Assembly (NCBI GenBank): GCA_016000045.1
Contig: JAECQY010000007.1
Location: 24,554 to 88,553, forward strand
Length of the DNA: 64,000 nt
Direction: 5' to 3'
From: Myxococcaceae bacterium
GTDB taxonomy: Bacteria; Myxococcota; UBA727; JABDBI01
A program made the translations under genes and the position numbers. Below, in pieces: positions 53,227 through 62,373 of the stretch. The notes under the pieces are model-generated. The model ran no database searches. It saw only the letters and a list, made by a program, of their open reading frames with translations, and was not told the origin of the DNA. Numbering within the stretch: position 1 is the stretch's first letter; the number at the start of each line of letters is the position of its first letter.

Positions 53227-53479
53227 CCTGTTTTCTCCTGCGTTGAATGAGAAAAACAGGATGATCTTTAAAAACTCGAATGTGAAGAAAAAATCTCTTA
53301 TTTTTAGCCTGCTGCAAATCTCTTAAACGAAACTCAGGTTACGTATGTGACCGTTCTGTATTGTTCAAAAGGTCCACTTTCAAATCCGAGATCCATATTC
53401 AAAGATAGTAGTTGTAATTTCAATTTTGGAAGAGTAATCCAGATCCTGAGTCTTGAAATTTAATCCATAGGAGCTCGAA

Positions 53480-54823
53480 ATGAATAAGTCCTTTCTTGTT
53501 TTTTCTCACGTCTTTCTTGTCTGCTTCGTTTCACAAGCTGAGCTAGCCGTTGGGCGTTCAATTGGTTTTCAGGCTGCCTTTAGCAGTGTCCGGAGTCTAG
53601 TTACGTCGCAAATAAGTGGTTCTGGATCGGGTCAGGGCTTGTTTATGTTCCCGTTTCTGTCAAACATCGCTTCGGTTGTCCAAGAAGGAGTCTTGAAAAC
53701 AGAAGAGATAAGCGAAGAGGCGAAGCGGAGGCAAGATGAGCACAAAAGTTTCTTGAAGCGTGAAAAAACGTTCGAACAACTTATCAAAGAACGCGATGAG
53801 CGCATCCAAGAACTAAAGCAGCAGATTGATGAAGCGCGGAATTCTATAAAACGAATTGGCGAGGGTGAGTCTGTTGAGGACATGCAAGTCGAGTTGAGTC
53901 AATTACAGGGTTGCTTGAGAGCGAGTCTGTTTGAAGCAGGTACATCTGATGGATTCCATTTTCAGACGGATTCTGCGCCGGGCTGCCTTGAGCAATCGCA
54001 CGATGCAAATGCTTTTCAGTTACCCGTTTTAGTGGTGCTTCCAAAGGATGGTGATTCTCAAAGTAAAGGTCATTGCGTATTAGTAACAGAGGAAGAACTC
54101 AGTCAATGGGCGCCGATAGAGACTCCTGTTGCCGGGCGGGCATATAAGACGGTTAGTCGGATTGGAGGAGCGAATTCGATGCATTGCGGGATATATATTG
54201 GAAACTCGGAATGGATCCATATTAATGGAGGCAAGGTTAGGAGAACAACGGGTATTCGATCTTTTGCTTCGGGTGGTATTTATGAGCATTCGGCAAACTC
54301 TGTGACTAGGTTTTCTCCTGAATTGGTGGTCATAAGAGCCGAAAAAGCTTTGGAGTTTCAAGAAACGGGGAGTTATGTTTGGCGTTATCTTCCGACTTTA
54401 TCCAATTGTGAACATTTCACAATGTTAATCATGACAGGTGAGTTTAGAAGTCTCCAGGTTGAGTCTTGGGACTTGAAGCGAAGGCTTGCAGCTGAGGTTG
54501 GAAATGGTCTTTTGGCTGCAGGTTCTGTTGCTTGGCGTACTGCTAATTCCGGGAGAATTTTTGATGCTTCAGTAGCTGATTCTCTTCCAGTTGGGTTGTG
54601 CAGAAAACCTGAAGAGACGCAGGGAAAAGCTAAGCCTCAATTGCCACCCGGCACAAAATTGAATCGAGAAGGTAAAATTTGTAAGCTTGGCAGAAGTGGA
54701 AAATACTACTGTGGAAAGCAATTCCAACCAAAAGGAAAATGTCGCATTTGCGGACACTGTGAAGATGGTAAGTGTGGCCCTAATACAGGGTGCCAATGTT
54801 CCGCCTGTTCCGATGTCAGATAG
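53480..54823 (+). CDS. Exported LRAT-like acyltransferase with coiled coil and Cys-rich tail
   Basis: 447 residues, ATG 53480, signal peptide (SFLVFSHVFLVCFVSQA). Residues ~75-140 are a strong coiled coil. Residues ~200-320 match the LRAT / NlpC-P60-like fold: HCGIYIGNSEWIHING supplies the catalytic His (~236) and LSNCEHFTML the nucleophilic Cys (~309); NCEHF is the LRAT/HRASLS signature. Such enzymes transfer acyl chains from phosphatidylcholine. The last ~60 residues, with YYCGKQF and CRICGHCEDGKCGPNTGCQC, resemble a small zinc-binding motif frequent in protist proteins. An effector acting on host lipids is likely but inferred. Confidence 0.75.
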   Translation: MNKSFLVFSHVFLVCFVSQAELAVGRSIGFQAAFSSVRSLVTSQISGSGSGQGLFMFPFLSNIASVVQEGVLKTEEISEEAKRRQDEHKSFLKREKTFEQLIKERDERIQELKQQIDEARNSIKRIGEGESVEDMQVELSQLQGCLRASLFEAGTSDGFHFQTDSAPGCLEQSHDANAFQLPVLVVLPKDGDSQSKGHCVLVTEEELSQWAPIETPVAGRAYKTVSRIGGANSMHCGIYIGNSEWIHINGGKVRRTTGIRSFASGGIYEHSANSVTRFSPELVVIRAEKALEFQETGSYVWRYLPTLSNCEHFTMLIMTGEFRSLQVESWDLKRRLAAEVGNGLLAAGSVAWRTANSGRIFDASVADSLPVGLCRKPEETQGKAKPQLPPGTKLNREGKICKLGRSGKYYCGKQFQPKGKCRICGHCEDGKCGPNTGCQCSACSDVR

Positions 54824-54974
54824 TTAAATGTCCTCAAGAGAGTCTTACAGTAGATCAGTAGGAAGGTTGCGCTTAAAGATTGTTCTTGTACCACGCTAGG
54901 AGCGGCAGCGGTTGGAACGTGCGACACAGGCAACGGAACCTGAGAGGAGCTTTGCAGGCTTTAAGGTAGACAGT

Positions 54975-55710
54975 TCAGGAGTACCCAAGGACGGGGTACA
55001 CCTCAAGGACTTGTCCGGGGGCTCGAGACATTTGAGGCTGGAAAGGGCTCACTTGGATACCTGAGCCTTCTGGAAAATGTTGGGGTGTTTGTAAACCAAT
55101 CCCATCATGAGGTTGGTCCCAATTATAGCTGTCGATAAAATCATTCAACATCGGTCGCAGTTCCTGAAGAGAAGTCAGCAAATCAAACAGGTTATAAAAA
55201 TCCGAACGCCAAGTGCCATTAAGCCGCTCAACAGAACCGTTTCGTTTCGGAGACTTGGGAGCCAGCACCGCCAGAAGAATTCCTCTCTTTAAGCGAACCG
55301 CGTTGGAGCAATTGAGTAAAATGATACGACCAGCCGCGCTCTCGCTCGTTCGAACTCTCTCCTGCTGAAGAATCTAGCGGATCTTTCTTTTATCCCAAGT
55401 GGGGTGTTCACGACGAAGCTGTAAGATACGAGTTCTGAACTCATGGGGTACTTTCGTTTTTCGCAAAGAGCAGGGACGTCGGCTCTTCGGGATCAACGAT
55501 TGAAAATTTGGCCGTCTTTCGAGCCTTCCAACGATAGAGAGTGGCTTTGGAGACTCCAACAATCTGAGCGGCATCTCCACTAGAAAGCCCTTTCGAAAGA
55601 GCTCGTTCGAAACGTTCCAAAGCGTTCCATCTTTTCAGAGCTACTAGATCATGAGGGCTTATGCGAAGCTTATTTATCGGATAGGTCCGGTAACCGTGTA
55701 GGTACTTCAT
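54975..55710 (-). mobile_element. Degenerate IS481/IS3-like transposase
   Basis: 55441-55710 gives an HTH N-terminus (SSGDAAQIVGVSKATLYRWK). A shifted frame continues to about 55374 with REHPTWDKRKIR. After a large internal deletion, 54975-55268 gives the integrase end: APKSPKRNGSVERLNGTWRS, with HDGIGLQTPQHF. The middle with two catalytic aspartates is gone. The end sequence recurs at 42118-42200. Confidence 0.8.
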
Positions 55711-55953
55711 CTGCGTAAAAAAGGCTCTTTTTGGCTTGTGTTCATAACTTCCAAATAGAGCTTCTTTTTTTATTTCGCCAGTCTCACATGTGTTCGAACC
55801 TGATCAATCTGGAGTATTTTGCATCAGCCAGATGATTGAAAAGCATCCACGATTTTGTCAAGCCAAAATCGCCTTCCCCCAATATGAGAGGGCATTAAAA
55901 AGCTAGATTGACAATCCAAAATTTTAAAATAAAATCAGAGCACAATTTCTGGA

Positions 55954-57747
55954 TTGAGTGTGTATTTTTTTATTATCCTAATCCTAGCTCCCGCAGCAAA
56001 CGCTCTGGAGTATCTGACCTGGGGTCCTGTGCAAGACTCCGCTGTCAATGCACTCTACCAAGTCTTACCTTCATACCGTTGCGCCCCTACTCTCACCTCT
56101 GAAGAACTGCAAGCAACAGCCAAGGCCGCCAGCGCAATATTGACTCTCTTCGCTCCTCAAATCAAAAATCACCCAAGCTATACCGGCGTTTTCACTTGTA
56201 ACTGCACCATTCACTTCAATCAGCGCGTCCAGCAAGCCAATTGCAACTGGGCTCCGGCAACCGCGCAGCAACTCAGCGAAGAAGCCGTTGGACTCTCATC
56301 CGTTTCCTTGCCTTCAGAGCAAAGCGAGCAAATCCTGTTTACGCACCTACTCCTAGCTCATATCTTCGCCGATTGGACCAAGAATAAAAAGCAGCAGTTT
56401 CAAACAGATTTATTCTTACGCCCACAAACCCTTACAACCACGCCTTTTCAAAGCTCGAGCCTGCCTGAGCCCCAAACAGATTCTTTGAAGCCCATCGCTA
56501 CTGAAACCCCATCTGATTCACCCAAGCCGACTGTCACGCAGACTCTCGCTCCTTCCAAAACCGGCTTTCTTTCACGGACCTTCAGCGCCATTGCCAGCGC
56601 TACTCAGACGCTGACATCTTGGACCCAAAGCATTTCCAACAGCCAAGTCTTCAGCTCAAGCTGGACATCCACCCCAAAACAGAGTGCCTCGTATTCTCAA
56701 ACTCCCGAAGCTTCTGATTCTTTCAGCGCTTCACCCACTCGAGCTGATTCTATCTCCCAAACGGACTCTGTTTCCCACTCTCAGAGCGACTCCTTTCGTG
56801 CATCTTTCTCGCACACCAAGCCGCTGAGCACCACGCTCTCTCCTATCGAATCGCTCAGCCCAAGCATTCCAGAACTCATTGTCGTCAATCCAGAATACGC
56901 CACTTGGAACGCCAGCACCGGCGTCTACGATGACGCAACGAACCAAACTGGACGCTATTCCCTGCCCTGGCCCGGCATCGTATACGATTCCTTGATCAAT
57001 CGCTATTTTACGCAATCAGCTGTCGGAACTGACGCCACTTTTGCACAAGCTACTCAGCTCTGCGCAGATTTGCGCCTGGGAGGATTTAGTGATTGGCGTG
57101 TTCCTGAAGTCATCGAACTCCAGATGGAGATGGATCTCACTCGAATGCCCATGCTTCACCCGATCTTCAATATTTCTGGATCTCAGTGGGCGAACGGAAT
57201 TTACATTCGAAGTTCTAACTCAAATTGGAATGTTTATTTTAATGCAAATCAATACGATTCAGCAGGAACAGTCTACTATCTACCAAGCACATGGACCAGT
57301 AATACAACCTGCGTACGTGGAAAAATTATCCGAAATACCATAGTTCGCTACCAAGATGCAGCGACGAGGGGAAGCGTTAATCAAAATACAACTGAAGTCT
57401 TAGATACTGCCACGAATCTTGTCTGGGCACGAAGTTCAGGTGGAGACAATCTCATCTGGAATACCTCAGCTCCTCCAGGGTCTTTTCAGGCCTACTGCCA
57501 TAACCTTACTCTGAGAGGAGCTCCTAGCCAAGTGCCAACAACCAAACAGATGTCAACGTTAAGAATGCTAAACAATTGGGCTACAACGATCGATGCAACT
57601 GTTTTTTCCAACATAGACAACTCTACCGGATATGGTTACTACGCAACTGCCTTAGACCCCTCTCGGAATGATATCAGAGGATCGTACATCCCTTACGATG
57701 GTCAAATCAACGGGGGAGCTTATCACGTTCTTTGTGTTCACCAATAA
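55954..57747 (+). CDS. Exported Ser/Thr-rich protein with two DUF1566 domains
   Basis: 597 residues from TTG 55954; GTG 55960 is equally possible. The signal peptide is VYFFIILILAPAANA. Residues ~20-150 are an N-terminal domain with paired cysteines that resembles the same region of the proteins at 60704 and 62374. A ~150-residue Ser/Thr/Pro linker (SQTDSVSHSQSD style) follows. Two DUF1566 domains end the protein: DWRVPEVIELQMEMD and then the weak QVPTTKQMSTLRML, with a VLCVHQ end. The long flexible linker suggests surface display. It faces the lipoprotein gene convergently, with a terminator between. Confidence 0.7.
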   Translation: MSVYFFIILILAPAANALEYLTWGPVQDSAVNALYQVLPSYRCAPTLTSEELQATAKAASAILTLFAPQIKNHPSYTGVFTCNCTIHFNQRVQQANCNWAPATAQQLSEEAVGLSSVSLPSEQSEQILFTHLLLAHIFADWTKNKKQQFQTDLFLRPQTLTTTPFQSSSLPEPQTDSLKPIATETPSDSPKPTVTQTLAPSKTGFLSRTFSAIASATQTLTSWTQSISNSQVFSSSWTSTPKQSASYSQTPEASDSFSASPTRADSISQTDSVSHSQSDSFRASFSHTKPLSTTLSPIESLSPSIPELIVVNPEYATWNASTGVYDDATNQTGRYSLPWPGIVYDSLINRYFTQSAVGTDATFAQATQLCADLRLGGFSDWRVPEVIELQMEMDLTRMPMLHPIFNISGSQWANGIYIRSSNSNWNVYFNANQYDSAGTVYYLPSTWTSNTTCVRGKIIRNTIVRYQDAATRGSVNQNTTEVLDTATNLVWARSSGGDNLIWNTSAPPGSFQAYCHNLTLRGAPSQVPTTKQMSTLRMLNNWATTIDATVFSNIDNSTGYGYYATALDPSRNDIRGSYIPYDGQINGGAYHVLCVHQ

Positions 57748-57773
57748 AAAGTGTCCGGCATGAAGGCCGGACA
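57746..57773 (-). terminator. Terminator of the lipoprotein gene
   Basis: TGTCCGGC (57752-57759) pairs with GCCGGACA (57766-57773) around a 6-base loop. Read on the minus strand it is followed by a T5 run (57746-57750), and it lies 27 bases beyond the stop of the gene at 57800. Confidence 0.75.
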
Positions 57774-57799
57774 ACACAGGTCTTTGCTATCTTTAAGGC

Positions 57800-59689
57800 T
57801 TAGCTGCTAAAGTTTACAGCTGTTATGCCCGTTACAGCTGCTAGTTTGATTGCGTAGTATTTATTTACCCCACCCGCAAAAAACACATACGTATCACTCC
57901 CAATCACCGTATACCCAACCTGGCCTACCGTCAGTACAAACGTGCCGCTTAAAGTATTTCCACTAACCGTCCAACCCGTCAGCGCGGTTGAAACGAAGGT
58001 AGGAGCTGCTCCACAGGAAATCACATCTTTACTCACATCGAAACCGTTGATGGTCATGTAAACAACCGAATTAGCAGCGTTCACACCGAACGGGGTCGCA
58101 CTTAACTTTAATGTATCCACGCCCGCACCAAATGTCACAGCAATATTACTACCGGCTGCAGCACCGCTCAAGCTCGCAGGTGCAATTCCCACGATCGACC
58201 CACCGGAACCCACTTGAATCACGGGGCTCGTCGCAGAAGCTACCATCATCAGCTTACCACTAAAGTCACTCGCATCCACATTCGCGGAAGCAGCAAGAGC
58301 ATTGGTTATGAGCAAATCGGTATCCCCAAGAATTGTCAGCTCACCACCTGCAACATTCGTTAAGGTCGTAATCACATTAGCATAGCCGCTCTCTGGATTG
58401 CCTAACGACTTCAGCACTGGACTATTCAGCCCACCCGTGAATGTAAGGCCAGCTAAGGTTTGGTTAGCAACCGCTCCGCTCAACGACAGCTCGACATTCG
58501 TCGAGTTCATACCATTCGCCGATCCGATCGAAACCGTTCCGCTATTACCTGCCAAGTTGTTGATGAAGAAATTCGAGCCTGCTACAACGTTTGTAAATGT
58601 AGCCCCGAAATTCCCGCTTTCAATGGCAAAGTCCTTCACGTTGGAAACCTTGCTGGCGTCTACCCCAGAACCACTTGCTCCAAAGGCCAGGATTTTTGGG
58701 TCGATGGTTTGAACAGTCGCTGCTTGAGCATCCGATAAAGAAGCCGCTTCTTTCATCACCAACTTATGAATTCCAGTGAAATTCGCTGCACTAGCCGAAT
58801 TCAGCCCAGCAGCTGCAGCAATCAGATCGACCCTCCCGTTCCCGGTCACTCCAAAAGTACTTCTCAAAGCGCCCACATTGCTGAGATCAAGCTTCACAGA
58901 ACCAGTACCACTGGCGTTCACGCTCGTCAGAGCCCCAGGCGCAGAAGGTGTCACATTGAGGTTCGAATTGACGTCCTGGGTCACTACTTTTAAGTTTTCA
59001 AGAGTCCCTGAAATCAAGGAGACAATTTTATTGCTGCCTCGCACATCCAGTTCCAAATCCGTTAATTTAGCGCCCGAGAATGTCACTGAAGTCGTATCGA
59101 TGTAACTGTCTAGCATCAGTTTTTGGCTGGTTGCCGTCGCATCGTTGGTATAGGCAATCGTCAGAGCTCCTGCGATGGCTCCACCGTTGGTGGATACGCT
59201 GCTCAGCGTACCGGGATTCGTCACGGCCGTGTCGAAGAATTTCCCACCAACGCCCGAAACTTGTTTGATAACGTTATTCACCATCGACGAAGGCAAGGTC
59301 AGAGTGTTTGCATTGAGAGCTCGTGCATCAAAGAACTCAAGCATCTTATTGGACCCATCCAGCCCCCCTAAATTTAAGTTGGCACTGGTCAACGGAGTCA
59401 CAATCTGAATCTTGGCGAAATTTTTGATCCCAGAAAGATCTTCGCTGTTGTAAGAACCCGAAATGCGCAAAGTATCGATACCACGTCCATCCAAAGCAAG
59501 ATTTTTCAGGTCGGAAAAAGCATAGCGTAGAGTGGCTGCCACCTTCACACTCGGTGTGTCGCTACCGCCGTTGTCCGTCGCACTCTGTTGAGAAGTGGAC
59601 CCGCTGTTGTCATCACTGCAAGAGATTGCCCCTATCAAGAGGGCACTTAAAGCCACCGATGTCAGCGACCTCTTCTTCAAATTCCTCAT
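57800..59689 (-). CDS. Large Gly/Ala/Ser/Asn-rich surface lipoprotein
   Basis: 629 residues; ATG 59689 has GGAGG 6 bases upstream. The N-terminus is a lipoprotein signal (SALLIGAISC) followed by a Ser/Asp/Gly linker. The rest is a long beta-strand-rich, low-complexity region in which short strands alternate with NLNLGGLDG- or SNVKDFAIESG-like turns, as in S-layer or autotransporter-like beta-helices. Near the end GAGVDTLKLSATPFG resembles the closing segments of such repeat proteins. I recognise no enzyme motif. GC content is higher than in the effector genes. A structural surface role is likely but unproven. Confidence 0.6.
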   Translation of the reverse strand: MRNLKKRSLTSVALSALLIGAISCSDDNSGSTSQQSATDNGGSDTPSVKVAATLRYAFSDLKNLALDGRGIDTLRISGSYNSEDLSGIKNFAKIQIVTPLTSANLNLGGLDGSNKMLEFFDARALNANTLTLPSSMVNNVIKQVSGVGGKFFDTAVTNPGTLSSVSTNGGAIAGALTIAYTNDATATSQKLMLDSYIDTTSVTFSGAKLTDLELDVRGSNKIVSLISGTLENLKVVTQDVNSNLNVTPSAPGALTSVNASGTGSVKLDLSNVGALRSTFGVTGNGRVDLIAAAAGLNSASAANFTGIHKLVMKEAASLSDAQAATVQTIDPKILAFGASGSGVDASKVSNVKDFAIESGNFGATFTNVVAGSNFFINNLAGNSGTVSIGSANGMNSTNVELSLSGAVANQTLAGLTFTGGLNSPVLKSLGNPESGYANVITTLTNVAGGELTILGDTDLLITNALAASANVDASDFSGKLMMVASATSPVIQVGSGGSIVGIAPASLSGAAAGSNIAVTFGAGVDTLKLSATPFGVNAANSVVYMTINGFDVSKDVISCGAAPTFVSTALTGWTVSGNTLSGTFVLTVGQVGYTVIGSDTYVFFAGGVNKYYAIKLAAVTGITAVNFSS

Positions 59690-59930
59690 ATGTAGCCTCC
59701 GTTGAAGGGGAAATCCCTTCCAAGTACTAAAAACTCTAACTCAAAGTGAATTCGAGATTCAAGCAACAGAACGGATTTCTTCTACGGCTCTCGGAGAAAA
59801 GTTAAATATTGCTTTAATTTCAAGCGGTTGCTCGATCTTTGCAGACCCTTTTAGATCAAAAACTCGATCTATCGAAACCTGAGGGCTGCCGTTTTAGTCC
59901 CGCCCATTGGAGACTTTAAGCCGATGCCGA

Positions 59931-60161
59931 CTATTGGTGAGCTTTGATGTATTCGATCGCATCTTTGACGGTCGTCATTTTTTCAGCCTCTTCGTCTGGA
60001 ATCTCGGTTTCAAACTCTTCTTCCAGAGCCATAATCAGTTCAACAATATCCAACGAATCTGCTCCTAAATCTTCAATGAAACGAGCCTCTGGTTTCACTT
60101 CATCCTCCGATATACCCAGCTGATCGGCAATAATCGCTTTAATACGTCCTTCGATATCCAT
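59931..60161 (-). CDS. acpP: Acyl carrier protein
   Basis: ATG 60161 has AAGGAGAG about 9 bases upstream; the frame open to 60182 is leader. 76 residues, very acidic, with [11 protein letters not shown] in which Ser36 receives 4'-phosphopantetheine. It carries growing acyl chains in fatty-acid synthesis; the transferase at 4540-5076 may modify it. It is unusual in lacking fabD/fabG/fabF neighbours. The following 59690-59930 interval shows no gene, only a 6-bp stem at 59704-59720 and the leader of the lipoprotein gene. Confidence 0.96.
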   Translation of the reverse strand: MDIEGRIKAIIADQLGISEDEVKPEARFIEDLGADSLDIVELIMALEEEFETEIPDEEAEKMTTVKDAIEYIKAHQ

Positions 60162-60365
60162 GATTTTGCACTCTCCTTGCACCTCACCCGACGTAACACG
60201 AGTATGCCCATCCGTCGAGTTGCTTCGTGGCTCGTCAGGGCAATCGCAAAGTCAAATGTTTCGGGATGGATCTTCCCTCTTCTGTTGAAAGAGACTTCAT
60301 GAACTGCGTTCACCACAATGAATGAAAATAGGCGTTCAGCTTGGATGACTGTTTGGATAGACAGG

Positions 60366-60650
60366 CTAGCCAACCTGAGCTGAGGCCGCTGGGTGACTTC
60401 GAGAAAGAGCTATTATAGAAGGTTTCATCCATTCGTTGCATGACTCGCCACGGGTTATTTTTAGATTCCTGGCTTTCTTACGATTCGCTTGAATAATAAG
60501 CTGCGCAATCTCAAGCGACTCCTCTCGCAAGCGAGCGCCAATTCCATATTTATGATAACGCGGAAACGCACGAACCACGTTGTCCACACGCACCATCAAA
60601 TCCATCGCAGATCGGTAAATCGGAAGTCGTTCGTAATAGCTTGTCTCCAT
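60366..60650 (-). CDS. Avd-like four-helix-bundle protein (DGR accessory), shortened
   Basis: ATG 60650 has GAAGG about 7 bases upstream. 94 residues. The first ~58 (LPIYRSAMDLMVRVDNVVRA, FPRYHKYGIGARL, REESLEIAQLIIQANRKKAR) match the accessory variability determinant / S23-like four-helix-bundle family that partners DGR reverse transcriptases. After RKKARN the sequence departs from the family and ends early (SHPAASAQVG), so helices 3-4 are missing or replaced. It sits 53 bases after the variable-region gene at 60704, the usual avd position. Four-helix S23-like proteins also occur outside DGRs. Confidence 0.6.
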   Translation of the reverse strand: METSYYERLPIYRSAMDLMVRVDNVVRAFPRYHKYGIGARLREESLEIAQLIIQANRKKARNLKITRGESCNEWMKPSIIALSRSHPAASAQVG

Positions 60651-60703
60651 CCAGGTGCCTTCTGTTTCCTTTTTAAAATGTCAAAGTGTCAAAATGTCAG
60701 CGC

Positions 60704-62089
60704 TCAACTCAAACAGCGAACGTTGTAGGTGTACGCCGTAATGCGGTTGTACACGTAGCCGTAGGCGAAACGGACAGTCCATCCGTCAGTTGGACCACCC
60801 GCCACCGGCGACGATGACCAAAAATAAGTCGCTGGCTCGCCAGAAAACGCGGTGCTGTCCATCATGAGCACCCCATTGTTCTGGCTATAATCCACCAGCG
60901 TTTGCAATTCCCGGACTGTCGGCAAACGCCACCTTCCGGCTCCAGAGCCTCCCAGGCTTAGGTTATTGCAATAGGTCATAGCGTCCGCTTGAGTGTACGT
61001 TGTGGTAGGCGCTACCTTTTGCCAAACCAGCCCGGTCACCTTGTCGGTCACCGTACCCACGCTCGTTCCGCTGCCTATCGTATACCGAGAGCTGAGAGGC
61101 GCTGCATAGCAAGAACGCACACAACGAACCGCGCTGCTCGTCGAGTCGGATGGGTAGTAAGAAACAGGTGGATTGAATGAGCTTTGCACATACCAAGAAG
61201 AGCCACTATTTCCGATATCCGGCGAGCCTGACCAAAAGTCTGAAGCGGGCGCTCCGGGAAAGGCCGTGGTATCTAAGCAAGGAGCGGTGGAATTCGTGTA
61301 ATCGATCAAAGTCCCCAACTCCACGATGTTCGGCGCTCTCCAGTCTGTATAAGCCCCGGTATTTCGGCTCGAGCAATAACTCGCAACTGATGCAAAAATC
61401 ATCGGTGTCGTGCCAGCGACTTGCTCCCACTGCATACTCGTCAGTGCATCACTCACGACTCCGTTTGAAATCGTATACCGACCCGTTTGATTCACCGCAT
61501 CGCTATAGATACCGGTGCTGTGATTCCAGGCAGCTAAGAGACCGTTCAATAGCTGCACCGTGCCCGAAGAACAAGCAAAGGGAGGGCTCGCGTTTGCTTC
61601 TTGGCTCGAGGTAATGGTATGGCTCATGCTTGCTTCTTGGCTCGAAGCAAGACTCGCTGTCAACGTCGATTTCGGCAGAATACGATAATGCGCTTGAAGC
61701 ATTTGAGCCTGCGACCACCCTACCACCATACGCGTTTGCAAAAGGTGGTAATGCCTCAGGGCCAGCTGATCTGCGATCGCCAGTTCCGCAAAGGATCCAC
61801 AATCGCTGCTCAAGGCCGATGCCGGCTCAAAACCTGGCCAGCAGTCCACGCGCTCGACTTCTACATCGAAAAACACCGAACAATTAAGCTCAAAGGGCAT
61901 GCGGTACCCGGAACTCGATTTGACTTGATCCGCAGTCCGATTCAGAACCGCTCGAACGGCTGCTTGACTCTGATTATCCGTCGAAAGATTTTGGAAATAC
62001 GCATGGAAATGGTCCCCAAAATCCGTGCTAATCGAAAACTGAGCCAAGACGCTGAAAGAAAAACAAAGCATCCAAGCGAATTTCAACAT
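60704..62089 (-). CDS. Exported DUF1566 protein with DGR-type variable C-terminus (copy A)
   Basis: ATG 62089 with GAGGATAG upstream opens the signal peptide MLKFAWMLCFSFSVLA; 461 residues. An N-terminal domain (~20-150; GYRMPFELNCSVFFDVEVE, four Cys) precedes a Ser-rich linker and two DUF1566 domains. These read DWRAPNIVELGTLIDY with FWSGSPDIG, then RWRLPTVRELQTLVDY with FWSSSPVAG and VRCLS. It is about 85-90% alike to copy B at 62374 except in two patches at the end of each DUF1566 domain. The last patch (60722-60778) shows the codon pattern of DGR variable regions. The linker is longer than in B. Confidence 0.8.
   Translation of the reverse strand: MLKFAWMLCFSFSVLAQFSISTDFGDHFHAYFQNLSTDNQSQAAVRAVLNRTADQVKSSSGYRMPFELNCSVFFDVEVERVDCWPGFEPASALSSDCGSFAELAIADQLALRHYHLLQTRMVVGWSQAQMLQAHYRILPKSTLTASLASSQEASMSHTITSSQEANASPPFACSSGTVQLLNGLLAAWNHSTGIYSDAVNQTGRYTISNGVVSDALTSMQWEQVAGTTPMIFASVASYCSSRNTGAYTDWRAPNIVELGTLIDYTNSTAPCLDTTAFPGAPASDFWSGSPDIGNSGSSWYVQSSFNPPVSYYPSDSTSSAVRCVRSCYAAPLSSRYTIGSGTSVGTVTDKVTGLVWQKVAPTTTYTQADAMTYCNNLSLGGSGAGRWRLPTVRELQTLVDYSQNNGVLMMDSTAFSGEPATYFWSSSPVAGGPTDGWTVRFAYGYVYNRITAYTYNVRCLS
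60722..60778 (-). repeat. Putative DGR variable region of copy A
   Basis: Nineteen codons between the conserved Trp and VRC of the last DUF1566 domain. Against copy B, 13 codons differ (for example TAC/GGC, ACC/TAC, CGC/TCC, ATT/GGT). Twelve are NNY codons with the same third base in both and one is GTG/ATG; no third base changes. All are one-step derivable from AAC, AAT or ATG in a template. Confidence 0.75.
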
Positions 62090-62194
62090 TCTATCCTCAT
62101 TCGAACGCCTGAGCAGCTTATGCAAGAGGTTTCCGAGCCTCTATCTAATACGCCAACTGGCGACTTTTCACAAAGCTTGTGCACATCGGATACT

Positions 62195-62347
62195 CTAAAG
62201 CCACCCAACGTTTTGATGTCGAGCCACACATTCATTTTGCCCAAAGTGGGCTCGAAAGGCAATCGCATCCACGCGCTTACGCTTATGCCTACCACAGGCT
62301 AAGGCCGCGCGATGAACACTCTCCCAACTGAGCCACGCTTTTTTCAT
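62195..62347 (-). pseudogene. Possible N-terminal remnant of a DGR-type reverse transcriptase
   Basis: ATG 62347, with GGGAG about 10 bases upstream, gives 50 residues: MKKAWLSWESVHRAALACGR, then HKRKRVDAIAFRAHFGQN and a TAG. DGR and group II-like reverse transcriptases begin with a similar pattern (W/F-E-N, a helix, HKR or GKR, then AF..H.E.NL..L). It starts 26 bases after copy B, the typical order variable gene then RT. No RT palm motif follows; 62090-62194 shows only broken frames. The assignment rests on a short match. Confidence 0.35.
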
Positions 62348-62373
62348 CCCTGATGTTCTCCCATCTAAAGCGC

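Noticed and set aside
60095..60373. A 92-codon minus-strand frame between acpP and the Avd-like gene
   Set aside because: It overlaps acpP in another frame, has no recognisable domain and no convincing ribosome-binding site.
61601..62302. Long plus-strand frame opposite copy A, and its counterpart at 63334-63999
   Set aside because: Antisense to well-supported DUF1566 genes; the similarity of the two frames follows from the duplication of those genes.
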